This document shows, piece by piece, positions 16,111 through 27,945 of a DNA stretch of 64,000 bases (the first letter of the stretch is position 1; each line of letters begins with the position of its first letter). The position numbers were made by a program, and so were the translations under genes. The notes under the pieces are model-generated. The model had not been told where the DNA came from. It worked only from the letters and a program-made list of their open reading frames with translations, and did not search any database. This stretch comes from Rhea pennata (lineage: Eukaryota > Chordata > Aves > Rheiformes > Rheidae). The DNA lies in contig NC_084663.1 in assembly GCF_028389875.1 (NCBI RefSeq), forward strand, positions 15,390,666 through 15,454,665, in the 5' to 3' direction.

Positions 16111-18440
16111 CTGAAACAAAGACTGAGTTCTTTAATCACTGGACGGGACTGGACGTATTGTAACACGGAAACGCTACATTATTCTTAACGTTGTGTATTA
16201 TATGCACTACAGCTCTCTTGCCTTTTTCTTCTTCCATTCTTCTTTCTTTTTTCATTCTCCTGTATAGCTTCTAAATAATCCAGGGTCTTTCTGATCGTCC
16301 CTCCCTGACTGAAAGCCGAATCGCTTAAGTTCCTGCACATTTGTTTCCTGCCACAATGAGCCAGTATTTCCAAAAACAGTACTTCCTTCCAATGACTAAT
16401 ATGTTACAATACAGGTTTGTTTTGCTTGGTGTGTGTCCTGTTTTGTCACAGCCACGATTGTTATAGAATTAAAAAATCCAATGATAAAACGAAGATGGTA
16501 ATGTGCAGAAGTTGATATCTACGTGTCATGTAGAGATGAGATAATAGCAAAGGCAAAACAGGAGAGAAACAGTAGAGAGAACTGAAAAGGACTGTCATAA
16601 AAATTGTCGATAATAAAGAATTGAACCATCGCTGATAATAGCTGCCAGATAGAGTCTGCATTTTTATGAAATTTGAAAAAAAAAAATCTATCTCACCAAG
16701 GCAGAGAGAAACAGAATGTTTTTTTCCAAATGGCAGGAATTTCCTAGCAGAAAGCTCTGTCCTAGAAATTAGAACGTGTGAAGATAAAGAGTTGGCCAAT
16801 TATAGAAAAGCAGAAAGATTAAAAATAAGCAGAGAAAGACAAGTAAATTGCAAGGAAAGGATTGGTTCACCTAATGTTAGACTAAATCAGACAAATTTTA
16901 AATTGTCAAAGTATCTCGTGTATGCTAGCTCTCAGGGTGGATGAGGGCATGTCACCTGCTCCATTCTATGTGCTTAGCTTAGCTTATCTCCATTGATTTT
17001 AGACAAATTTCATATGACCAGTTTAGATGCCTAATCTTTAGGAATCCTGATTAAAGTGAAAATAATTCTGCCATGTGTGTAAATATGTTTTGGTCAAGAC
17101 TGATTGTTTTCTTCAGCCAATCTCTCCTTTAAATTCAGTTCTATCAGCTATGTGGTACTCACAGCAGAAGTCAGGATAGACTTTTAGAGAAATCAAATTG
17201 GTCATGGTTTAATTGGTTCAGCTCCTGTGCAATTTTTATCCAATCTCTTTCCATGGCTACCTTCCAGTTCTTTAGCTTTCCTAAAAGTCACTTACCATTC
17301 ATACTTGTGTTCAAATCCTTAGTTACTTTCACTTACATCTTCCAGTCCAGAGATTTGCCATTTTAGTTATGGCCACTAAAAAGGCATTATTTTCAGCATT
17401 ATGTCATGTACCTAGTCTGATGTTATAGATGGATGAACCTAGAAAAACTAGGTGAAAATTTTTTCACTGGGAAATCGTGCTCTGGGAAAAGGAAATCTTG
17501 TCAGGACAGGCACATCTATTTTCATATTTACATGAGAGAGACAGTTTCAATGTATTGTTTGTAGCATAGGCATTAGCTACTGGTTATCTGATGGATCCAT
17601 ATTTGACTTCCCACTCTCTTTTACTTATCACTTTTCAACATAGCTCTCTCCAACTGTGTCTGATACGATTCCTTTACTATAGATTGTTAGAGCTACTGCA
17701 TTTTGTAATGATTTGCTTGTCATGCATTCATACAAAGATATGAGCCTTTGTCTCCAAAGAAAGTGTTGTAAGCCCTAAAATGTTGACTGTTGTAGATTTA
17801 TCATCAAAATATGTACTTTGAAAGTTTTGGGGAGTCAGTTTTTGAAATTTTGAAAAAAACCTCTTTCCTGCCCAAGCTTAGCTGACATCAAAAATTCTAA
17901 TAGTCTAATAGTTTCTGAATTTGAAATACAGAACTTCATAACAACAGAAGAATGGCATCAGGGAGCAGCAAGGCAGGCTGCTTTGCAAGGGCAGGCGCAC
18001 TAGAAGCTGCAGGTGGCAATGAGGCAGCCCAGGCAATGTCCTCCGTGACAAAGAGTCAGGAAGTTGAGTCAGCAGGTCTGGGTAGTGAGCAGGTCCAGAC
18101 ACAGAGATCAGAGTCATCTTCAGTTCAGTGAATACTCGGAAAGTCTGCTGTGATGAAGCAAGTCTGAGACCAAGCCAGAAATTCAGTGGGTCTGGATCAG
18201 AATTGAGCAAGCAGGAGACCCAGGCCAACCGTTGCTGCTGCACAGCTGTGATGTGGTACAGGTAGGGCTAGGCAAAAGAGCCTCAACAGCTCCCAAGAGA
18301 AGGAGGGGCAGGCTCTCTCCTCTAATTTCCTTTACAACGGCTCTTATCTGCACAGGAGATGACCTTGGACTCAGTGAGCTAAGCTCCTTAACTCAGCCAA
18401 CTGAACTCCTAGCAAGGGGCATGCACTCAGGGCTTTGACA
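16111..18440. other. Intergenic stretch, possibly including an unclassified repeat at 17.93-18.44 kb
   Basis: No gene was recognised. The last 500 bases are compositionally different from their left flank: purine-rich on the plus strand, with recurring 'agcaggtctgg/agcaggtccag' phrases. They run directly into a CR1-like fragment. This part may be a degenerate interspersed repeat, but the family could not be named. Confidence 0.4.
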
Positions 18441-18530
18441 TATGGCCATACTGGGACAGACCAAAGGTCCAGCTATGATAGTGGCCACCAGTAGAAGAGA
18501 ACTGGCTTCCCCCATTCCTTGTTGCATTGT
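18441..18530. mobile_element. Probable ancient CR1-like LINE fragment (second copy)
   Basis: GCCATACTGGGACAGACCAA followed by AGGTCCAGCTATGATAGTGG resembles the same amniote repeat consensus as the fragment near 3140, here with a longer match including 'agtggccacca'. Limits and orientation are approximate. Confidence 0.5.
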
Positions 18531-21500
18531 GGTCCAGGCACACTCATGGATGAAGGAGCTCTGCTCCTAGCTGTCTTTCTCTATTTTCCTATCCCTTACA
18601 ACAGCATAAAGAGAGGCAGAAATTAGAATAAGAATTAGCACCGCTATGACTGCAGCCATCAACGCCACCACAACCAGCATCAACAGTGTGAGAATTGCCA
18701 CTACCACTGGCATCCAACGTCTCATCTTCCATTATGTTTGTCAAGAGCCAACGATTCTGGGGCTACTGCTGCACCCAACACCTTAATGCAGCATATCCCA
18801 CAAATCATCCTCTGAAGAAATAGCTCCCATTGTTCCCAAATTTTCCTCTAACCCCAAGGGCTTTCAGGGGCAGTCTTATCTTCTCATGCATAGCACTGGC
18901 CTTCTCATCTACTGTTTCTCCTTTCCCTCCTTCTGTATCCTTCTTTTTTATCAAAACCAAAACCTGTTCAGCTGCCATTTCCTCCCTCTGTAATGTTGTT
19001 TCTTTTGCACATGGTTCCTCCTTCTCTCAACCTGTTACCTTTCTTCTCTGTCCCTTTTTTAATTTCACCTGTTACCAAGCCTCATCATTCCTTTCCAGCC
19101 ATTTACAGGCAGAGGGTGAGTTGCATTGCACCATGTGGTGTCAGGTGCAGCTGTGCCCCACAGGGCTCTTGGCTCTGCCACTTGGTGTGGTGAAAGACCA
19201 TAGTCCTGCTGTTCTGAGTACTAAGGTAGTCGTACTGGTGGAGGTTCAGCAGTGGTAGCAGAAGTGGTGCAATATCAACAGTGGGGTGAAGATTGTGTAG
19301 AGCTGGACTGGTGCTCCACTTTTTCATTGTTCTTTTTGTGTAAGGATTGTAAGGATGCAAGGAAAAAAACTCCAGTCTAGCTCCTAGGTGCCCCCATTTC
19401 CTTCTGTTTGTTTGCCTGGGATGCTGAAGGAGAGAAGATCTCTAATTCCCAGAGCTGCAAAGTGGACATAAGCAGCTGGGCTAGCATCCCTGTTAGCTGG
19501 AGTGCTGCTGCTCTGGAGCAACTGAGAGGCCACAGAGAAAAAAAAGCAAAAACTGCTAGTTTCAAGACCACAGATCTCAGGATCACTCCAGCTGCCTGTC
19601 TCCTGCACAAGGCTCCCCCATCTCTACTCTTACGTCTAGTTTCTGAAATCCTGTGCTTGTAGTGCAGGTACCTTGCTGCCAAAGTCCCTACTCACTGCAT
19701 TCTCCTGGCGCCCCAACGTCCTCATTTTGCCGTTCTCACAGGCAACCTTCAAGATATGGTGCTCACATTTCCCCTCCCTGGTCCTCAGTATGGGGCTGCA
19801 TTGCTCCGTGCATCAGTCATACAAGTATTAATGGACAAGGTGGAGTGTGGGTCCACACTGGGGACTTCTCAACTTCATGATACCAAGTGATGAGCCTTAT
19901 AGCTGCCTGGAGAAGACTCAAGATTTGAGGAAAAAGGCACAGCTGGCCTGCGACAAGTGAGAGGTTACCACAATCTCATCCTCCAGTTTGTAAAGGCCTT
20001 ATGCATGGAGGAGAAAGGAGCCAAACACAGGGGATCTCCATGAGCTGAAGAACTGGCAGCCAGCCTTACTCCTTGGACAGATTACAGTAACACAGAGTCA
20101 GCCTGCTTAGCATGGCTCGGACCCAATGCCATGGGATAGGATCCACCCAGACCAAACTTACAGAGTCCCAGACTGCAGCATCCTTGACAGGGATTGCACA
20201 CTGCTGCAGAGTACTGGGACAAGGGCGGGGAGGGGGGGGGTCAGAGTGGCTGTATCCTCACTGAGTCCCTCATCATGGGACACCTTTGTCAATTTTCTCC
20301 TAGCCAAAGTGGCCATATCCTGTGCTAGAATAGGGTAAGCGTGATGGGGAAAGCTGTTCCTAATGCAGAAACAGTATGAAGTATGAAGTGCGGCCATAAG
20401 TGTATGCCTAGGAAAGTGTAACAACTAAGAAAATACATAAAGCACTTCCCTATATACTCTCTCAGCCACCTGTTTGCACCTTCAGTGGCATTCTGTTCTG
20501 TGAATATGCTCAGACTTTGCCTAACCCATATAAATTTTTAACATCCACGACACCATTTGGTCAGGAATTCTGTGGGTCTGCCATGCAAAGAACAGATACT
20601 GGAAAGTAACAGCTGGAGTTTGGACCCCTCTGGAAAGAACTGCAAGAAGGTGAATATTAAAAGTGTTGAGATCTACAGAAAGACTGAGTACAACAGTCCA
20701 GAAGGGGCTAATTTTATGAAGAAATAGACTGGATTAGTAATGTGACAAACTCAAGGCCTAAACATATCCAGTGCACAGCAGATTGCCAAAGGCATTATAA
20801 AAAAACAAGAGATCAAGAGTGAAACTGGATAGGTTGCAGTGAGTTAACCAGAAACCTGTGGTTCAAGCCTTCTTTCTTGGAAGGAACATTTGTAGTTGCT
20901 CTGGGCAAAGACATTCTCCTTAGCTTCATAAACATTGTACAAGAGATAAGATGCCTCTAAAATGGCTGTGGCCTTCCTGATACTGCAGTAGCAACAGCTT
21001 GGAAACACCATGGTCACGATTTCAGCTAGCCAGCAGTACACACTATTATCATTCCTTTGCTAAGTCGGTATTTGCATAACATGCTGGCAAAGTTCCCACA
21101 ATGAGATCAGTCTTAGTCAGCCAGCGAGGAGCAAATCCCCTCAGTACTCGTGTTTGAATTCTTTGGCTTTGGTGTAGCACTGGACTGTGTGCCGAGGGTG
21201 CCCTTTTGTGACAACTCTTCCTAAAGCTTTGTGTAATGTGAGACTTAGCAAACTGTAGGACAAACATTCGACCAAGCACTATTAAATGCAAAGGTAGCAC
21301 AGGATCAGGCCTTGCCTGGATGTGCTAGTGAGAAGCCTCGTTTTCCCCCAGGATTCAGCCCAGAGGATAGCCTGGAGATGCTGATCTTCCTCCAAGTAGA
21401 TGCATAAGTGGCAGTGACCGTACTGACAATGATGAAAATAATAGTTAACACTACAGGCCTAAATAACGATTCAGTTCTGAAGGATACTGTGATGAAGTCG

Positions 21501-23811
21501 ATCTAATGTGAGGGGGGCAAGCATGACACAGAAGGGCCCAAAGCTCTCTTTGACACTGTGAAAACTAAGCCAGGAAAACCCTTTGATGAAACTTATTATT
21601 TTTGTTTACAATCTTAGCACTTATTAATTTAAAAACTAAAACATATTGGTAAGAGGTATTGCTATAACTGATAAGCAGGCCTCAAAGACTTTAATTAGAA
21701 GGAAGAAAAAAGAGTAAAAGGAGATTCTTCCTTTCTTCTTGTAACTAGTTTTAACTGGGAATATGTTAATACAAGGAGGTACCTTTCAAACAAGGTAGTT
21801 TAACTAGATGAAATAGAAACATAGAAGGCTGATAAAAATATTCAACTCTGGCCTTGTCCTAACATAGAAATTGAAGGCAGGTATTCACAAATTTAGTTTA
21901 GGTATCTAACTTAGATGCTGAAATGCCCATGGAAAATGCCTAACTTTTTTATTAAAGAAAAAAATGTGGCCTTCTAATTCTAGATCATCTGAACATAAGT
22001 GTCTAAAATAGGCTAAGGTAGGTGGTGTGCTTTTCTGGATGGCATTTCTGTCTTTTTCCAGGCACCAATTTCAATGTACTCTTCTTACATTAGTGGCAGT
22101 GAGTGACATGAGAATTCTTCTGATAAAGGCCAGAAATGATACAGTTCACCCAAAATAAATGAACATCAGGATCACCACAAATCAAAAGGAGAAGAAGATA
22201 GATACTACCCAGAAAAGGTGTCTGTTGCTTCCCTAAAGTTTCTTTGGCACAATGGGAGGCAACGAGACGCAGGTGCTGTACAGGTAAATCTTCACCCTGG
22301 TTACTGCAGGTAACACTCCCTCTCACTCCAGTTGTACCAGCTACCTCAGGTCCTTCCCTGCGTTGTCCCTTGCTGTGGTCCTTTTGGCCACAGGGGGACC
22401 ATGGAATCAGACATCCTATGAGCCAGCGGGGGTAGATATGTCCTGTGCCAGCCCCATTTGCACCATAAACCTACCTGCAGGGAATGTTGCTCTAAAACTA
22501 AGGCCACTTTTGGGAGACAGGGCTTCAGATAGTGCCAAATGATTGCCCTTCAATTCTGAGTTTTCTTTTTGGCTCAGTTTACATTTTTGTAGCTAGTTAC
22601 TTGCAGTTGGCTGTCTGTCTGCCTGAGAAGATTTCAATAATATCACAGGTCATTTTATTATCACTACATTTGTTAATGAATTGATCTGGCTGTATGATGT
22701 GTGAGCACTTGTGAAAGTTGCAAGACATTGCATCCAAAGCATAAATAGGAAATTATCTTAAAAGTATTTAAAACAAATATCAGACACCCAATAACAACCC
22801 AGTTGACTGAAAATAAATAGACATATGTCCTATTTCATTGCACAGCACTACATTCCTCCACTGCAGCCTAGGATGTTCTTATCTGAATTCTTACCACTTG
22901 TCACCGCAAGTAGCACATGAGACATTCCCTATTTCTGGTATCCATCTGTGCCCAGCCATATGAGTCATTTACCTTCTGGCTGCCTGTTGTAAAGCATTAA
23001 TGCCTTAACCTCACCCCATGAATAAATTTCTTCCTTATGATAGGTACTTTGGAGGTCACGGCGTGCAGTAGCAATACAGATGACAGTGCCAAACTGGCTT
23101 CACCAGTTTTGAAGGCTGAGCCCCCCCTGCCTTTGGCCCACCTCATGTGTACTCTACTACTGGCCAAGTGCAGTAAGATTTTTCCCCATACGCTTGGTAC
23201 AGCTTACCCCTCCACTGAGTCCATGTGTGCCAGGAACAGCAGAGGCATGAGTATGCCCTTTGGAAAAGTGCTTGGCTGACCATGTCAGCAAGCAACACCC
23301 ATTCCAACCAAACTGAGTCAGATGGCAGATACTTCCTCCTTCTAGAGAGACGCCTCTCTGCTTTTCTCTCTCTCTTCCTTTTCTCGGGGAGAAGACAAAC
23401 TTTATAGCAGGCTTTTTTTTCATCTTAAGACCACAGAGTGTGTACCCAAGAGTAACATCTCCCAGTGGTCCCTTGCACTAAGGCTCTCAGTGAGTTCCAG
23501 CTCTCCCCATTGGGAGTAATTTGTTTTGCTCTCACTGAAGCTGGCAACTAGGGTTTCTTCCTAACTGGTGATGGGCTGAGACTACCTGCCACTTAGCAAA
23601 TATGGTAAATGACTCAGGACAGCAAGGCCAGGGAGGGGAGGGCCACCTCAAGCTCTGAAGGGCCAGTTCATACTTCTACTCATCCATATGAATTTTCTGA
23701 AAAACTATTTAATTCAAGGTGGCTTTTTTGAGTTGCATTCTAAATATATTTAAAATTTCCTAATGGAATCTAACTTTTTAATTTTTTTTTAAAAAAATAA
23801 TTTTTTTAAAA
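18531..23811. other. Intergenic stretch without recognised genes
   Basis: The longest open frame (142 codons at 18830-19258) is rich in Ser/Phe/Pro and has no recognisable domain. A G-rich patch (GGGCGGGGAGGGGGGGGG) occurs near 20223. No RNA gene or named repeat was seen. Confidence 0.5.
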
Positions 23812-23856
23812 TTTAAATTCATTAAATTCATTAAATTCATTAAATTCATTAAATTT
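23812..23856. repeat. Tandem repeat of a 9-bp unit (ATTAAATTC), about five copies
   Basis: Units at 23821-23829, 23830-23838 and 23839-23847 are identical; the flanking units at 23812 and 23848 differ by one or two bases. The array abuts an A/T-only stretch (23775-23810) with T-run and A-run arms that can fold back on each other. Confidence 0.9.
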
Positions 23857-24039
23857 TTAAATTCACTTTAAAGCTACAAGTTTCTTCAAACATTTAATTT
23901 ACTCTAGAAGAGCTGTGTTTTGAAACTAATAATATTGAGAACTACATACAGTTCAACTTCATGTTGTTCTGTAGGAACTATGACTTCTCCCTTTTAAAAT
24001 ATCATTGTCCACAAGATAGCATGCAGTTCTTTGCTATGC

Positions 24040-24060
24040 TTTTTTTTTTTTTTTTTTTTT
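24040..24060. repeat. Poly-T tract (21 T)
   Basis: An uninterrupted T run, equivalent to poly-A on the minus strand. No retrocopy body was recognised on the minus-strand side. Confidence 0.9.
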
Positions 24061-25776
24061 GAATCAAGTATAATATTTGTGATCCCCATCTCACATTAGT
24101 AGAGAAGCATTTATGTTTTGTAACTATTTGGCTTCTGTCACTAAACTTCATAATATTTGCTTTATCCAGTTTGCTAATAACTTGACTAGGATATTTACAT
24201 CTGAAATCAACAACAGCCTTGTCCCATATTCTGCTTTTCTGCTTTTGGGATAGCTATTAGATTATGAGCCTGAATAGCAGCTGGCATTTCCCATTGGCCC
24301 AACTGGTGCCATGAGGGTGCAGAGTTTTACCATCCTTCGTGGTGATACTCTGAAAGATAGCATTCCATCATCCACATCTAGTTGTGCCTAATAACTGGAG
24401 TGTCAGTAGCTTTATTTGCAGAGCTTTCAAAGGTTTGTTCCTGAGAAGCTGTGGACAGAAGGTGGCTGAACAAATGCAACAGGATAGTTTAGAGGGGATT
24501 TTGAAACCTTTGAGTTGATGTACTCCATCATATATAGTCTGATCAACATTTCTAGTATCACTCAAGCAGCCCTTCATGCTTGGGGTGGATATCTGATTTA
24601 GACAGCAGGAGAAATACATATAAATTCATGTATCTAGGAATATAATCTATATAATCTAATCTCTATGATCATATATAGCTGAGACAAAGGACCGTGCAAT
24701 GCTGATGGGAAGGTGCAATGAAAGCACAGGCAACATTTATTCTCATGGGTACATCTATAAGGTAAGGAAACATTCCCAGAAAATAGAGTTAGGTGGATTC
24801 ATGTTACGAGGAGATGAGGCTAGAAGGGCTGAACCAACTCCAGCATCATCAGACACTATAGGAAGCAATTTGTGTTCCTCGGGGCTGTTTTTAGACTTAT
24901 CTCATGTGTCAGAGAACCATAAGATAGTGGCCTTAACATGTCAGCAGTCTTGCTAGTCTGTGTGGAGCCCTCGGATTAATGAATTTTGCCTGTCACCCTC
25001 TGCTGTAACCCCTGGAGGATGCAAATTGTGAGAGATCACAGACCGATGTCTGACCCTCTCAGCACAAGCCATCTGCTCAACTCTGGTGGTGCTGTGGCTC
25101 AAAAATGCAGTGTGGGAGCTGATGCACAGCTCTTGTGCACACATCTCTGACACATCTAGCACTCACATTAGCAAGACAAGTCACTCTTTTTCTTGTTCTG
25201 ATCCTCCCTGCCAAGTCATGTCCATAACTGTTTCTAGATGTTTATGTGAGATACATGAATACACTGACTTGGTGTGATGGGGAAGTTCTGTCAACACTCC
25301 TTTTGGATGACACATGTAATTGTAGCATGGATATGCTCAAACCATGTTGCCAACTCTTTTGCACAAATATGCCAAAATACTTTGCATTTTCATATCCTAA
25401 GGATCTTAAATTAATTCAGACATTAATGAATGAAAACAAAAAAGCCCTCTGGGTCACATTGGTAAACAGCATTTTTCTCCATGCCCAATGGATGAGATAC
25501 ACATGGAGAGAGAGAGACAAAGACCTTCCTCACTGTAACATGAGAGCTCTGTGGCAGAGCTTTGAAAAAACTCCAGGTCTCTTGACTCCAATGTATCTTC
25601 ATAAGAAATTCTTTTCCCTCCTTTTTTTATTTCTAAGGAAAATGAGAAATAAGAAGGAAGAGGACCAACTCTTTAAAACTTCTGGACAGAAAGTAAAGCA
25701 TTCTACTGAGTGTATTTTCCTTACTCCAATCACCACAGCATCTCAGGAGCTCCAGCTTGTCATGACAGGCATGCCA
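24061..25776. other. Intergenic stretch with one 180-codon open frame of unknown status
   Basis: A plus-strand frame from 25246 to 25788 is open for 180 codons, ends just inside the first direct-repeat copy and has a Lys-rich second half. No domain, splice context or promoter was recognised, and codon choice looks random. It is treated as non-genic and mentioned again in the findings. Confidence 0.4.
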
Positions 25777-25944
25777 CTTGTGAAATAAAGAAAAGTTGTT
25801 TTTCCTTGTCCTCTGTGGTACTCAAGGAGCGAGACATCAACCAAAGTGCCTCCAATGGCAAAGGTGATTTGTAGCGGAGCAAGGCTTCACCCCTGGGCTC
25901 TCCTCGTCCTGGGCTAGGCCTTGCATCAGAGCCCAAGCCCTCTG
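25777..25944 (+). repeat. Direct repeat copy A (168 bp)
   Basis: This segment is duplicated at 26483-26649. From CTCAAGGAGC onward (about 125 bp) I count four substitutions and no gaps, so identity is roughly 97 percent; the first 45 bp are more diverged. The copies could be short terminal repeats of an element, or a local duplication. Confidence 0.9.
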
Positions 25945-26482
25945 CCCCAGTGCCGCCGAGCAGCGCTTTGCTGTGGGGAGCATTTATTCAAAGAGCCCCG
26001 GGAAACTCGGGTTCCCTCTCCCCTTGGGAAAACCAGCCCTGACATTGTCCTGCCTGCCCAGCAGGTGTCACCAGAAGACAATGGTCGCCTCTGGCCCAGC
26101 AGCATGATGCAACACCGATCACATCACACCCACGGGCAGTGACTTAGGCAGGCGGCAACCTTCACCAGGAGAAGCAGCAGGTTCTCCAAGCAAGGCAGTG
26201 AATGGAAAGGGCACCTCTGGATGGTGAAGCTTTATAGGGGACACTTAGTTTTGTCCCTAAAAAGGGAATGGATCCAAAACAAAATGTGTTTGGCCAAGCC
26301 ATTGTGGCTGCCATTTATTGGCATTTTAGCAGGGAGCCGAGGCCTAGGAAAGGGTCCGAGGCCCCGTGCACTGGATAAGCACAAGGTGCTTGCCCTGTGA
26401 AGTTTACCATCTAAATCACCTAGGCAGAAAGTATGTCTTTTTGCAGGATTGCAACTCAGAGAAATTAGCTATCAAATACCAT
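25945..26482. other. Spacer between the two direct repeats
   Basis: About 540 bp of higher-GC sequence that includes 'gaggccccgtgcactggataagcac' -like phrasing followed by 'gccctgtgaagtttaccatctaaat'. The latter resembles the tail of an old reptile/bird interspersed repeat ('cctgccccaaagagcttacaatctaa'). No coding capacity of note, no recognisable primer-binding site and no polypurine tract. Confidence 0.5.
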
Positions 26483-26649
26483 CTTGTGACACAAAGAAAA
26501 GGCATTTTCCTTGCCCTCTTTGGTACTCAAGGAGCAAGACATTAACCAAAGTGCCTCCAATGGCAAAGGTGATTTGTAGCGGAGCAAGGCTTCACCCCTG
26601 GGCTCCCCTCGTCCTGGGCTGGGCCTTGCATCAGAGCCCAAGCCCTCTG
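26483..26649 (+). repeat. Direct repeat copy B (167 bp)
   Basis: Second copy of the segment at 25777-25944, in the same orientation with a 706-bp period. The homology stops abruptly on the right at the CCCTCTG shared end in both copies. Confidence 0.9.
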
Positions 26650-27655
26650 AAAGTGAGCTAATTTATTTTCATGGCCAACAGTGCAGCTCTGAGGCCTGGA
26701 TTCATGCCAGTTCACGTTAGGCATTTAATGGAAGCTACTGGCCTAGTCACCCTGTAAGCTCCTTCTGTAGTCTGTACAGATAGGCAGACACCTCCAAAGG
26801 CAGATTCAAATCCTCCCAAGTGGGATAAATCCAGACTTGTGTTCCAATTTCCTGGCATGTTACAGTGTCAGAAATTGCATGCATTCATGCATGCACATCA
26901 AACACAAGACCTTTCCTCCTCAAACTATGCGTCTGCAGGACCTGTGATAGATTTGCTTATCTCAGAAATCTAGTGTTTCAATACACAATTTGTTTAAATG
27001 GGATTATCAGACTAACATGGATTAAAACAGCTGTTTTTTTCCCCAGTCACTAGCATAGAGAATTCATGCTTTTTCTATTTCTTCTTTTATGGAATTAAGG
27101 CTGGATATCAGAATAATGCCAAGTCCCTTTGGAATGACTGTCCATGCAAATTGTACTGCAGTTGCATGTGCACCCTGTGTACACAGAGTAAGATCTTTTC
27201 TAGTGGCAGTGCAGCTGGACCTCCAGTGGCTTTGTGTCTGCACTCTTCATCCCGCAGTTAGATGGAACTCTAAAATACCTGGCCTTTTTTCTCTGCATTG
27301 ACTATACATTACTTAAATAATGTTATTGTTAAGGATAGCTTGCTTAGTCCATTGGCCTATATATACTTTTACTTTCAGTAAACTTCAGGTTAGCTCTTAG
27401 TACCGGCACTCACCTCAAATTGGAGTGGTGCTAACAACGTGCAAGTGAAATCTAGGGGATTTAAGACCAATCAGCTTTTGCATGCCTCCACTCCTAGCAA
27501 AAGACACAACCCTGAGTATCTTACTTTTTATCTAAGCATCACTCAGAGAGTTTGACAAAGCCAGGGGACATTGTTCTTTCTTGAGAGATTAACACGGGCA
27601 TCTCACATACTGAGGAGCTTGTCAGAGCCAGGCCATGGTCTTCTGGTCTATTTCG
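26650..27655. other. Intergenic stretch
   Basis: No gene, RNA or named repeat recognised. Confidence 0.55.
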
Positions 27656-27945
27656 CAGAATCACTCAGAATCATCAAAGGGTTGAGGTTGGAAGGGACCA
27701 ACCTAGTCCTACTCTCCTGCTCAAGCAGGGCAGTTTGCCCAGGGATGTGTCCAGATGGCTTTTGAATATCTCCAAGAACGGAGACTTTGCAAACTGCCCA
27801 ACTGCGGGCAATCTGTCCCAGTGCTCAGTTACCCTCACAGAAAAAATATTTTTCCTTGTGTTCAGATAGAACTTCCTGCACTTCAGTTTGTGCCGATTGC
27901 CTCTCATCCTCATGAGAAGGAGAAAAAGACCCTTCTGGGTCTGCG
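27656..27945 (-). mobile_element. CR1 LINE 3' end, 5'-truncated, minus strand
   Basis: The plus strand begins with the reverse complement of the CR1 octamer tail (CAGAATCACTCAGAATCAT) and then 'gttgaggttggaagggacca'. This is the classic avian CR1 3' UTR read backwards. It continues through 'ctgcccaactgcgggcaatctgtcccagtgct' -like sequence and the 'acttcctgcacttcagtttgtgccgattgcctctcatcc' region that encodes the end of ORF2. The 5' truncation point near 27945 is approximate. Such short truncated copies are the commonest form of CR1. Confidence 0.9.

Noticed and set aside
18830..19258. 142-codon plus-strand frame
   Set aside because: Pyrimidine-rich sequence naturally gives Ser/Phe/Leu/Pro frames; no domain, splice or promoter context.
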